The translations under genes and the position numbers were made by a program. DNA of 64,000 bases from Bryum argenteum (lineage: Eukaryota > Streptophyta > Bryopsida > Bryales > Bryaceae): assembly GCA_037043015.1 (NCBI GenBank), contig CM073322.1:5033601-5097600 (forward strand). Reading direction: 5' to 3'. Below the pieces are notes generated by a model. That model was not told the origin of the DNA. It saw nothing but the letters and a program-made list of their open reading frames with translations, and did no database searches. Below are positions 47,834 through 58,941 of the stretch, piece after piece. Within the stretch, counting starts at the first letter, position 1. Each line of letters opens with the position of its first letter.

Positions 47834-48090
47834 ACTTGCCGAAGTGGCATGTTAGAGGTCCGGATGAAGGTTTTGTTCTGAATATGTCTTGATCTGTTTG
47901 GGGAGGATAGAGGGAGGGGTTGTGGGGTGGGCAAGCGATGACAATGCTTGGTAGCTTGGGGCGCAAGTCTTACTGCTCCCTGTGTTGTCCTTGCTTGGGG
48001 AGTTTTTCTCTGTTTTTTAGACCCAGGTCACATGTGACTGGGTTTTGTAAGTTGGTTCCTTTTGCAATGAAATGTACGAGTTTCATTTGT

Positions 48091-48126
<36 letters not shown>
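47386..48126 (+). mobile_element. 5'-truncated L1-type LINE with poly(A) and 15-bp duplication
   Basis: The 741-bp insertion ends in a poly(A) run from 48093. AAAAACATGTAATTG occurs at 47371-47385 and again at 48127-48141, a perfect target-site duplication produced by target-primed reverse transcription. Only the 3' end of ORF2 and the 3' UTR remain. The perfect duplication and long A tail point to recent insertion. Confidence 0.95.
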
Positions 48127-48132
<6 letters not shown>

Positions 48133-48141
48133 ATGTAATTG

Positions 48142-48645
48142 AGTGATGCAAACATATCATGGAGAATATGAGTGATTTGAAATGAAGTGTTTCCAATACC
48201 ATCAAAAGTCCACAATTTCAGAATCAAACATTTGTTTACCAGTAATCTACAAACGTATTCCTTTCATACTCCTTCTGCTACCCAAGAGTGAACATCAACC
48301 ACATTGCGGCAATGCTTGGAAATGCAATTGTTCATAAGATTATTTATTACACTTTAAACCTTGAACGAAATCAAACGTGTTGATGAAGATGATATATCTC
48401 GCACAATACACCTCTAAGTAGACACAAGAAAGAGATTATCTGACGCTGCTATGCATTCTTCAATAAAGCCATCTGAGGTTAAGGCACTTACGAAGTTAAT
48501 CCTCAATATGATGAACATTGAAAGCATTCTTTAGTTGGTCAGAGTTGAAAGTTGTCTGGCATCTACAGTTGCTCATGACTTGAGCTCTAGTCTTCCTAGA
48601 ATCCAACTCATGGTACGATTGATTAGTATCATCGACACAGTTCTT
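48142..48645. other. No gene recognised
   Basis: Unique-looking DNA between the LINE and the next MITE-like element; nothing assigned. Confidence 0.5.
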
Positions 48646-49010
48646 AACCCTTAAACGCCTAGCTATACGGATTTGGGCACCCCAGTATTGGATCAGAGCA
48701 TCTTTTGCACTTGGGCATCATGAATAGTGCACTTTTTGAACTTGGGCATCATGAATGATCCAATCAATGATGAGCTTGCAACCTCCTACAAGTATTGTAC
48801 AACCCCTACCTACCTACCACAATCCTTTCAAACCACAAAATCACTCATACAAATTGTGATTTGAATTCTAAAATTTCTCTTTTTGAATGCATCAGAAGAA
48901 GGTGACCAGTTTGACATCAAAATATAAGTGAAAAGTGGAGTTCATTGAGAGCTACAGAGGAGATTCTGTTGGAAACGGCCCCCTGGGGGCCGCTCAGACG
49001 TTTAAGGGTT
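48646..49010. mobile_element. MITE-like element with AACCCTTAAACG ends
   Basis: The left end AACCCTTAAACGCCT and the right end AGACGTTTAAGGGTT are inverted repeats that match at 14 of 15 positions. The interior has two copies of ACTTGGGCATCATGAAT. No target duplication is clear. It lies just downstream of the last beta-xylosidase exon. Confidence 0.55.
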
Positions 49011-49317
49011 AAGAATGGAGTACATAAGAGGGGTGCTTACAATGGTCAGCTTGTGGTGGACATCTCCGACCATGAGTATATGCACACCCAGAGGCATAGT
49101 TCGATGCCCAGATCTTCACATGGGTTCACTTAGAACACCACTTCTTCTTCCGTCCCTGGTTCCCAGTGCACTCGCTCAAAGTTCACTAGCTGCTTCAATG
49201 GCTCCTGTCCACGCCGCTTGATGGAGACTTTGCGAATAGCCACTGAGTGGCCAGTGGACCCTCGTTTCGTACCGATACCCTCGCATGCCCTACAATGCAA
49301 TTGGATACACAAACAAT

Positions 49318-49586
49318 CACTACTAGAACGGAGGGGGTTTGCACGCCACAAACGTTGCTTTTTAGTAAGCGTTGCTCCAAGTCTAGCAACAGTTTAAAAC
49401 TTGCTTGAGCAATGTTCTCATGAAAATAAGCAAAGTTCTTTACCAGATTATAAATAACTTGGCTTGGTGATCGGAAAACGTTGCTTATTTTTTTGAGACC
49501 GTTGCTCAAGCCAGTTCCAAAATGTTGCTAAAACTAAGAAATGTTTGAGAAAAAAACATTGCAAACCCCCTCAAATTGTAGTAGTG
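49318..49586. mobile_element. CACTA-type MITE, 269 bp, AAT duplication
   Basis: Ends are CACTACTAGAACGGAGGGGG and CCCCCTCAAATTGTAGTAGTG, flanked by AAT on both sides (49315-49317, 49587-49589). CACTA ends with a 3-bp duplication are diagnostic of the CACTA/EnSpm superfamily. It lies in the last intron of the BXL relic, 28 bp upstream of the splice acceptor. Confidence 0.93.
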
Positions 49587-49589
49587 AAT

Positions 49590-50202
49590 ATGAAAGTTAA
49601 CGACTATAATTTTAATTATAAGATCCAATGTTACTTATAATGTGATTGTAGCATCATGAACAGTGAAAATGAGAATAGTTGGGTAGTATAGTTGAAATGA
49701 ATCTTCTTCTTCACTAATCAAACAACAAGTGAATCACTGTTTCTTCTACTATTTAGATAGACCTGTGCAGGTATCAAGGAGAAGCACACCCAAAAAGTAC
49801 TAAGATTATGTTCAACAGGAACTCGTAATCTTGTCTTCATGATTGCTAACCACGTTATGTGCTTCTCCTTGACAATTCCTTCCTGTGACATTGTCTGCTA
49901 TAGAAAAATGTAGGTATGCAAGATTCAACAGTCTTCGATGTGTTCGTGTCCGATCCCATCCTACACAGATTTTTTACCAAGTACCTTTCTCGATACCACC
50001 TAGAAATGAACAGTTCACACTTAAATGTCATCGACACTTGTTAAACTCAGCAGTCCCCTATTCTTAGTAATCTACTTGTGTGCTATTCGCAAGCTTAACA
50101 ACCACCACGTGGAAGTGTACAGATTCAAGTGAAACCGAGGGTAAGATCATAAGGCTTTGATCATAAGAAGGGATTTGATAGAAGTATCAAGATGTATCAC
50201 CT
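49590..50202 (-). other. Rest of the last intron of the BXL relic
   Basis: No coding sequence, RNA gene or other repeat was recognised here. Confidence 0.5.
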
Positions 50203-50943
50203 TTCTCTTCATCGAGGCACTTGAGACCGGATTTCCTGACGGCCCTGTCAGAGTTACAAAGCTGTTGCCGTAAAGGAGGAGCCATGAGCGACTTGGGTGC
50301 TGTGAATCTGGAATACGAGAATTCAGAGTAGCTCAAACCATTCCCAAACTCCCAGATGGGAGTGTCGGTGAAAAAACGGTATTTTCGGTCTGGATAGCCC
50401 GCAGTCTTGTTGGGCTGCACTTTCATGTTGGACATGTCGATGTTGGTGTAGTTTTCGTGGTACCATTGCTGTGTTAAAGGAACTCCTGCCAATTCTAACA
50501 AACTAAACAGGTCAATTCTAGCACACACAAAAGCAGAAAAGCTATTAAAAAAACTGGCAGGATAAATCGATACCTGGGTTGACGGCTCCGAAGATGACAT
50601 CGGCGATGGCTTGGCACCAAACATGCCAGGATACCCTGTCCACAGAATGCTATGAACCCGAGGGTCTTCATTAGCAAAAGAGACATCCAATGGCCCTCCG
50701 GAGAGAACCACAAGCACCACAGGGCGACCAGAAGCGGTCTCAGCCACAGTCTCCGCCAATTGTTGCTGATATCCTGGTAGGAGCAAAGTCAGTCGATAGC
50801 TTGCCTCCTTTTCTTGTAGTTGGCTTATTTCTACCACCAACACGACCGCATCTGGCTCTTTAGCGGCGCTGTCGGCTGCGGATATCAAATAGGAGGTATT
50901 GCACACCACATCGACACACCCTGGCTCGTAAACAATCTTTGCT

Positions 50944-51467
50944 GAGTGGTCTGAAAGCGCGATGATAGCTCCTGTAGAGGCGATATGAATTTGCAGCCAA
51001 GGAATTCGTGCACTCACCAACAATCCTCCTCTTGTACATTTTGCCACAACAACATCAGCTGGAGTGATTAGTAACACATTCCTTTTTGATGGTCTACTGG
51101 CCCGATTCCATATGCTTAAAAGCTTTAAGCAAGTCCCATTCCTCAAACAATAATCTTACATCTAGATAATAATCCACTAATAGTTCTATCAGTGGTATTC
51201 TTAGTTTTTTAATCAGTAGTTCACAGTAGCCCAGATACACAGCAATGGCACATACGAAGCCTCAAACTGGTAGTACACAATACCAGTAATCCAATCTAAA
51301 TTCGTACATCCACTCTCTTTGTATTTTCAGATATATCATATCATGCGCATGTTAGGAAACAAAATAAACATGAACACTCTTGTGAAACAATTTCTTGATA
51401 AGTTTCCAAAGTGGATGTTATTTTATTCAATACATGTGTCCTTCAGACACAAAAATAAAATAAAATA
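50944..51467. other. Flank between BXL relic and the 11-kb element
   Basis: An open minus-strand frame extends up to 51146 without resemblance to the GH3 barrel, so it is probably intron. Nothing else is recognised. Confidence 0.45.
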
Positions 51468-51471
51468 GTAT

Positions 51472-51595
51472 AACACCGAATTCGTTAATTTTGCACCCAA
51501 GAAGTGCAATGTACATTTGCAATCGGTTTTGACCAAAATCCCTAATTTTTTCAAATTGGTATACCAAACCAGTATCAATGTAGGTATCCTATCTT
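51472..51595 (+). repeat. Left long terminal inverted repeat of the 11-kb element
   Basis: Aligns with the reverse complement of 62302-62428 at about 65-70% by eye, with few gaps. The last clear block is GGTATCCTATCTT (left) against CGTATCCTATTTT (right). Confidence 0.72.
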
Positions 51596-51853
51596 CGTCA
51601 TGACAACGTACACTTAATAAATGTCATTGCAGCAAGCAAAACTTTTATACAAGAATTTTTAAAACGCTCATGAAATTTTATCAACATTTTGGTAAGAATC
51701 GTTCATATGAGAACATGCAATTATTGCGATTTCAAACTCAAATACATCATGACGAAAGAAAGCTTTCATTACTTTACTCCAAAAAAAACATTACATGCTT
51801 TCAGGTCACAAATCAAATATATATTTGACACCATCCAAATATATTAAAACCTA

Positions 51854-54800
51854 TCAATGCAAGTCTGGAGGAGTTTTCGCTATTAACTCGACACTTTCAG
51901 ATTGCGGTCGTTCCTCTCTGATGACAGGTGTAACTCCTCGCCCTTCACGTGGCCGCATCTCCCATGGAATCGAGGGGTCCGCATAATCCATTGCCCCTTC
52001 CGCCACCATAGCATCTATCACTCCAGATGGCACTCGTTCCAACCCTGAATTTTCCTCCAAAATAGACGATGCCTCCACAAAAGTATGGTTGCCTTCTTCA
52101 CCAATGCGGCGAAACCTCACCCCCTCTGGATTGAAGTAGAAACCCTCATTCCCTGGGATCATTGCGTGCTCGGTGTTTGCCCATTCAAAAGGTGACTGCG
52201 AAGACGTTGTCTCTACTGGTAGCGGTAAATCCCTTGTAACCGGTTCTTGATGTGCTCTATGAATTGGACTATTACCAACAGCTTCTCCAATAATGCCCTC
52301 CCCCTCTACCAACTGACTTCTAGGTACCGCATCAAGTGGTCTCGGAGTTTCTTCTGCCCCTCCATCATTGGTACTTGCCGTCCTCATCCTTGATGCGTTC
52401 GTTGTTCTTGGTTGGGTATCATCATCTACTATTGCCGATTGTACAACCGTCTTCCGTCTTCTCTCCAATGGCTCCAAAGATTCTCGACTACGTGTAATCA
52501 TCGGAAACATGATCATCACTATCATCTTCATCGGTTGTAATGAACCTTTCTTCTTCGATTCTTCTTCGAATCTCTTTCATCTCCTCTTCAATTTCATCTT
52601 CGATCCTCCTCTCGCATGTATTTGTTGAAGGTCCTCGCTCGTCCTCGCCAAATTTTGTGGTGGTGATTGTCTCATGAAGCCCTTGAATTCTTGTACTAGG
52701 GTATTGTACAAAAATATTGTTCGGGCTTGAGATTGATCAAGACAAAATTTGTTGCCCTTCGAATCCACCACAAGATCTCCGGAATGGATGTCGTAATCCC
52801 AAATGCCACCAACGTCCATTTAGGATGCAAATACGATTGAACAAGTCTACGCAATTCCATAGGATCTCTCTCTAGCTTGTCAACGCTTGAGGCACCCTTC
52901 CAAATTTGTCCAAGAGTCCGAAAAAGGGTTGGGAGTACATCTTTTTCTTCGGCAAATTCTTGATAGCTCAGTATCAACCGGGTGTTCCATCAACACTACA
53001 ATATTTCCAAGCGCTTGTACTTTGCGTCAAACCCCGCCGCCCTCCTAAAATTCTTTTTGTAATCTTTTAACGGTGTCTCGATTGGAACGCCCAAATCCCT
53101 CTCACGCACGTCATTCCTTCTATGTCACCCGCAACATCCCGCATCTCGTCGCCATAGGTTTCTCCCGGTGGAAATAAAAGACTATAGTCCACCTTAAAAT
53201 CTTACTCATCCACTTTCGTGCCTTACGGCACGCTTTTGTATTCTCCTCTTGTCCAAGCTTTGTCCCGCCATCCATACTCCCCTTCGACAATCGAATACCC
53301 ACAAACAAGGCATTTGCATTTCATGGTATTCATCACTAAAGAATCTGGAACTGCCTCTGATTGGAATCGTTCCCACACTATGGTCTTCATCTCCTTGCTT
53401 GACATCAACTCTCCAATCCCATCGGAAATTTCCTCTTGATCTCCCTCTTATTCCCAAACCTTCGTAACCTCTACCACCAACATTCACGTCTTGAAAATGT
53501 TGTTTCACATGGGCGTTGATTTTCTCTCCAAATTTAACCAAACTCCCCATGGTTTTCACGGATGGCATTGACCAAGTATTCTTCATGTCTTTGTCTATTT
53601 CTCTGCAAGCGCTTGAAAACTGTCTTGCCTTCTCTCCGCTGCATCACACAAACATCTATGTTGTAAAAATCTTCCATGGATGTTGGGTGCTCCATTCCTT
53701 TAGATACTATCAACCACCGCAATGCATTTTGAACTGCGCGTCGACGTTGTAGTCGATCTACTATCCATTCGAGAGTTTGTTTTTCCATAAAACCCCTATG
53801 AGCCCTATTGAAATAGAACTTCTTAAAATTCCTCTTTCCATTTACAATAGGTTTAGCTACCATCTCCTTAGCCAATTGTAGGTACTCCTCAGGTGGTACC
53901 CTTGTTAAAGGCCTCAACCATGTTTTCTCCATCTTTGGTCTTTTTGGTCTTAGATCCCTCGTACTATCCAACCCCTTCCCCTTAGCATACTTCTTCCACT
54001 TTTTCTCATCTGCTTTACTATACCATAAACAACCATCTTCGTAGTCTTTGCACACCTCCAAAATAGCTTTGTAGCATTCTTCATTCTCGTTCCACGCATG
54101 CCTAGTCCAATCCAACATCCGTTTTGCCACTAGTCCCAAAGGCTCCCGTGAAGTCATTTGTACGCTAAGATGCAGCGCACTAGCTGCCATAGCTATTGCT
54201 TTGGCCCGGTTGGCGTCGTGAGCTCTCACCTCCGCATTGGGTTTCCTACAAGACTCCCAGATCTGCCTGAGCTTCACCAATTGGTCTTGTAGTGACATGT
54301 AAAATTTTCTCTCAAACTGCTTTGCATTGATCCGCACAGAGGCCTCAATGTAAAACTGAGGGTTGTTGTATACAACAAATTTTGCTGCCCGTTCTGCAAA
54401 TATACTTGCATATTCTTCTTGAGAGAGTCTTTGGGCCGCCAATTGTTGTTTTGCAAACTTGCATGCTTCTATAATGTGTTGCCCATCCACCGGTTCCCAT
54501 ATTATTGCATTTCGTAACCATTCCGTCTTTAAAATGCCCATTGTATTGTCTTGTTGCCTTTGATACTTCTCAAATACGGTTTTGAAATGGTCCACTGTAT
54601 CCTCCTTCCTGAATGGAACCTCTTTTTCTACTATATTGCCATCACCATCCACTCTCTTTTCAAGAAATGCAACTGGCCGAAGTGTAATGGGGGACACGAG
54701 GTCCTCATCATCTCCTCGTAGACGTTCATATATCTCAGCCATACGCTTCTTTGACAATGCCCGATGGTTGGTTTACTTATCGCACGCCGTACATTCTCCG

Positions 54801-56056
54801 TGCGAATCTTAAACACCGCCTCCATCCCCACACATATCCACTTTAAATTCCTCCTCTGTTGGGAATGCAAATCAGAGGGCCTTTAGTACTTTTCTCCACT
54901 TCTCTTGGTTCTTCCTCATCGGAAGAAGGGTTGTCCAAATCTTCTGATCCCCCGCCCTCTTGCTCTGCTCTGGGAATTTCTGTTAGTATTGTGTTTTGTT
55001 GTACAACACGTGCTTGCCTTCTAGCAGCAGGTGTTTGAGTTTGTGGAGCTCTTGATGTGGGTGATCGTCTTCCACGTCCTCTAGTTGATTCGCTGCCAGT
55101 CTGAGTTGGTGCTACTGATGTAGCTAGTCTTGCACTCCTTGAAATATTAATACTCGTAGGAGTAGTAATATTATGAGCGCTTCGAACTTCTGCTGTAATT
55201 GGAGCTCCACTATGTGTACCTGTTTCAGAACTTTCAGGTCGTCCTCGTGATATTCCTCCTCCACTTGAATTGTTTCCCCTCGATACCGCAACATTTGGCA
55301 CACGTGATGTTGATGCTGGACTTTGAGTAGAAGCACGTGCTGCACTTCTTGCCCTCCTCACGCTAGAAGACGGACCCACTTCTGTAGCCTTCTGTGTTGG
55401 TGTTGGTCTCGTGGCACTTGGAGGTTGTGTTTGTGAAGAAGGTGCCTCTACTGGCTCTGTTTGTAGCATTGGATGTGTGACATGCCCTGGTTGTGATAGA
55501 ATATCATTCCTTACTCTATTTCTAACCACATCTGCATACGATCGATCAGGACTAGTGTGAGGTCCATGTGATGCCGCTCCTGACACTACGAAATCTGGTA
55601 CGTTAGGTCGTTCTTGCTGCTCGATTAAATCCCTTCTTTGCTGAATATACTGATTTCTCAGTTCCAATATCTCCTCAGGATTGCACTGCCTAGCTTTCAC
55701 AATGGCAGCAGTACGTTCCATTCTCACGTCTTCAGTCAAACCTTTCCAAAATGATGCTAAAGAGCGCAATGTTCGGAGCGGTTTTGCGACTTTCAAACAA
55801 CAAATTAGGAATTTCGCGCAAAGATATTCCCTTCTCAATCTTGTATAGGGTCACTACATGCGCACGAGTTCGGACTTTCACTTGAACCAACCCCTCCGGA
55901 ATCGCTACAATTTTCTCAATTTGCCCGACGTCCTTGCCGAGTTGCACAAATCTCGACCACGTACCAACGGGTAGTCCAAATCCATAATCGAGCTTGGTCC
56001 TTGTTTGGAGCCAATACCATCCACCCGCGCTCACTCCATTGACTTTGAGGTGCCAT
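51854..56056 (-). pseudogene. Large unknown transposon protein with ParB/DGQHR-like VDGQH motif
   Basis: A minus-strand gene that can be followed through several single-base frame changes. A likely start is ATG at 56056 (MAPQSQWSERG). Parts in order are: a basic region with GLPVGTWSRFVQLG; MERTAAIVKARQCNPEEILE; a long Ser/Thr/Pro-rich low-complexity linker (about 55650-54950); and FKIRTENVRRAISKPTIG, then SPITLRPVAF and WEPVDGQHIIEA. The last group fits the layout of ParB-like/DGQHR domains (arginine helix, PITL strand, DGQH). The VDGQH codons are 54490-54476. Next come a Trp-rich helical part, a Cys cluster CKCLVCGYSI (about 53320-53290), and an acidic Pro-rich tail ending at 51854. Original length was perhaps 1300 residues. 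No function is established; a DNA-binding or nuclease partner of the transposase is a guess. Confidence 0.6.
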
Positions 56057-56800
56057 GTTTACTGTGTAGATATATCTAATAAACAAACGATAATCAGTAT
56101 ATATATAAAAAATAAAGTTCTTAAGTACTAAATTATCATGTGATAATTTACATTTATCAATGTAATATATTTATAAATATTTATTATTTTAAAAGTGGGT
56201 AAAATGAAAAAAAATAAAAGTTTGTACTTTTACATTGGTTTTTGTAAAAGTAATTTTATTTGTTTATTTTCTAGAAGTTTGAAAGATAGAATTTAACAAT
56301 GTTGTAAGAAATAATGATTTCACAAACACATATAACTTTTGAGTTGACTGAATTTTTCTCGTAGGTTTTGGAAAATCAAATATGAAAACTAAAAAAATCT
56401 AAAAAGATCTATACCCACAAAAATCCACAAATTAAAAAACCTCAAGGCTACAAACCATCACAAGTAAATTCAAAGAATGATTTTGCAATGAAAGTCATGA
56501 GTTACATAAAGCTTTGATTTAATAGAAAATTTAAAACTTGAAAGAAACTTCAAAGCTCAAAATACAACAATTAATACCAAAACCACAAAAACCCACAATC
56601 AAACAAAAAACATAGAACTTGAAAATATTCTTGAAATGAAATTCTAAAATTGCTAAAAAAGAAAAACTACAAAAATAGCAAAAAGTCCAAAAACTACAAA
56701 CGACACAAAATCCCATAACCACATAAAAGCATTGCAATAAAATCCTAAAATTCCAAAATAAACCACAAAAATCTATAAAACCACAACAATATGGAAGAAG

Positions 56801-56835
<35 letters not shown>

Positions 56836-57150
56836 AACTATGGAAATTCTTAAAGCTCCAAAATAAATTTGCAATGAAACCCTAGTATCTCATGAAAAAT
56901 TTATATAAACACAAAAAACAATGAAACAACCAAAAAAATAAAATAAAATACAAAACCCTAAAATTACAAACCCTAACATTGTAAAAGAAAACTTACATGA
57001 ACTTGAAAAAACATGTAAAATTTAGATTCTTAATCATGAAACCCTAATTTGTTTGGTATAAAAGGTTGAAATGGTGGTTAGTTCTTGTTGTTTCAAAAAA
57101 ATCTCACCTCCAAGGTATTTGCAAATTTTCAACTGATGAAAATAAAATGT

Positions 57151-57365
57151 GGGGAGGGGTACTTATACCCTCCCCATGCCTGCTAGCTTGCCCGGGCGGG
57201 CGGCGGCTAGGCGGCGGCTAGCCTGCCCCGGCGGGCGGCGGCTAGGCAGCCAGCCTGCCCGGCAGCCAGGCGGCAAGGCAGCCAGCCAGCCTGCTGCGGC
57301 AGCCTGCCTGCTGCCGGCCAGCACCCCTCCGCGCGTGCGGAGGTCTGCGCTGCCGCAGGGCGGCA
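57151..57365 (+). repeat. GC-rich (CAGC/GGC) repeat block with hairpin
   Basis: A sharply GC-rich island in AT-rich surroundings, made of overlapping GGGCGGCGGCTAGGC, GCAGCCAGCCTGCC and GGCAGCC units. It is bordered by the hairpin at 57151-57175 on the left and TTTTTTAAAATTTT runs on the right. All frames are open only through Ala/Gly/Pro/Arg codons. Its place between divergent genes suggests a promoter-like or structural role, but it may be an inserted minisatellite. Confidence 0.8.
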
Positions 57366-57974
57366 GGTTTTTTTAAAATTTTTTTTAAAATTTTTTTAAA
57401 ATTTTTTTTTTTCATTTTTTTTAATTTTTTTTTTTCATTTTTTTTTTTTTTTTTTTTTTCATTTCTGTATAGTAATTGATCTTGTTTTCTTATTTTTATT
57501 TGATTTTTTATTTTGATTTTTTTCTAGTTTTTGTTCTTTTCTTTTCCTTTTCTATTTTCTATTACTTTCTATGGTTTGCTCTAATATTTGCATTGGGAAG
57601 TTGCATCTTCATGTTATTTAGTATGGATAAATAACATGCATGTAGTATTCTCATAAAATATTTCAAGCAACCGTTTATTTCAAATTTTAGTTTACTTTTG
57701 TGTTGTGAGATTCCCAAGTCTGTATGGCTCTAATTTACTCAAATTTGATGATATTGACTTGAAATTTTTTGGGAGCGCCGGTGGCACTATATTAATAGCA
57801 CCTTCGACGATTTTCGATTTTTTAGAAATAAAATAGAATTTCCATAAATATGACATTTTATAGTGAATTAAAATCATGTAGACAACCTCGTATTATAATC
57901 TACTCTCATTTGTATTATCAAACCAAAATATACATTTTTACATTACCAAAAATTAAAAGGGGAATCTCTACGTT

Positions 57975-58188
57975 TTTTTGTCAAACGCTACGCAAGTAAA
58001 GGAATGTCCTAGGTCTTGCTTTAGTAATGTTCCTACAAAATTAAGTAAAGTTATTATATTGATGAAAAACTTTGTTTACTATTTTAAGTATTTAAAATTG
58101 GAAAAATTGCTAGAGCAAGTACCAAGATGTTGTTTTGCTTGGACAACATTTCCAAAAACCTTGCAAATCCCTAGTAGTGTTCTAGTAG
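57975..58188 (+). mobile_element. Diverged CACTA-type MITE
   Basis: Resembles the 269-bp MITEs loosely: AAACGCTACGCAAGT, TTGCTxTAGTAATGTTC, TTGCTAGAGCAAGTACCAA, ACCTTGCAAATCCCTAGTAG and a final TTCTAGTAG. The left end is lost. Its age would set a minimum for the host element. Confidence 0.45.
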
Positions 58189-58941
58189 TTTTCTTTATAA
58201 ATTTCCATACGTGATTACAAGCTTTGAGGTACAAGGGGCATGCACATATTATACTAATAATAATTTATGCTTAGAATCAAAGATCTTGACAAATATGTAA
58301 TTTTGTCTCTTACGACATAATGACATTTCCATATGCGAGACATATAGAGTGTATGTCATACACTATACAAAATTTACTAGTTTTATTTTTAAAGATTGTG
58401 GCATGTGTAACACCCTTATCGGGTATTTGGAATTTAATTGGCTTGAGTTGTAAACATACCTCACGTTTTAAGTCTCTCAAAATAGAGCTACCTTCATATA
58501 TTGCATGCTATACGTTCATATGGTCTTCTTCAACTTTGTAACTTGTAGCAAAAAACCTACACGTGATTTGGAGTTCAACCTAATCCAAATCTCCCAATAT
58601 TGAATGCTATCAATAAGTTTCGGGTCTCTTAATGAATTTGAGCTTGTCATCCAAAGTGTCCAACTAGGATCTCATAGGTATTACATCAATTTGTGGTTCA
58701 AAATCAAGTGAACCTGATGATTTGGACATTATTAGTAGAGTTTGAAAAACAATGCTTACCTTGAGATTTCTAAGCTTCACATTATGAATGACATAGTGTT
58801 TGTGGGTTTCTTGTTGGTAGATAAAGATGGAGAATTTGGGTTTTGGAAGTCCGATTGTTGGGTATCAAAATGTAGCACCTCCCACAACAAGAACAAATAC
58901 GGTGGGTAGAAGACTTGTCGTAGTCTTGCAAATGACTTTGA

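Larger units (their letters stand above)
49040..50943 (-). pseudogene. GH3 beta-xylosidase (BXL) relic, C-terminal half
   Basis: Plant BXL enzymes release xylose or arabinose from cell-wall polymers. Exon 1 (about 50943-50574) includes VYEPGCVDV, LLLPGYQQQL, VLSGGPLDVSFANEDPR and SILWTGYPG. Then one G is missing (context GGTGCCAAGCC near 50611), and the next frame gives IADVIFGAVNP up to a GT donor at 50573. Exon 2 (50485 to about 50203) has PLTQQWYHENYT and TPIWEFGNGLSYSEFSYS. Exon 3 (49289 to about 49040) contains VSVRNEGPLA, KQLVNFERVHWEPG and VHILMVGDVHHKLTI spread over different frames, with a TAA after EEEVVF. At least four lesions are visible. The N-terminal catalytic barrel and its nucleophile are absent; the upstream side is the 51472 transposon. 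Confidence 0.85.
56057..58941. other. Divergent intergenic region of the 11-kb element
   Basis: AT-rich DNA between the two diverging genes. It holds an A run at 56797-56831, a hairpin GGGGAGGGGT/ACCCTCCCC (57151-57175), the GC-rich block 57170-57365, T-rich runs to 57470, and a diverged CACTA MITE. Promoters for both genes are expected here. A possible first exon of the DUF7869 gene (ATG at 58827, donor not fixed) ends before an acceptor-like TTTGACAG at 58934-58941. Confidence 0.5.

Noticed and set aside
48700..48760. TTTTGCACTTGGGCATCATGAA words resembling the end of the 11-kb element
   Set aside because: Similarity is limited to a few short words and no second end pairs with it.
56531..56836. 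Phe-rich minus-strand open frame
   Set aside because: AT-rich low-complexity sequence ending in a poly(T)/(A) tract.
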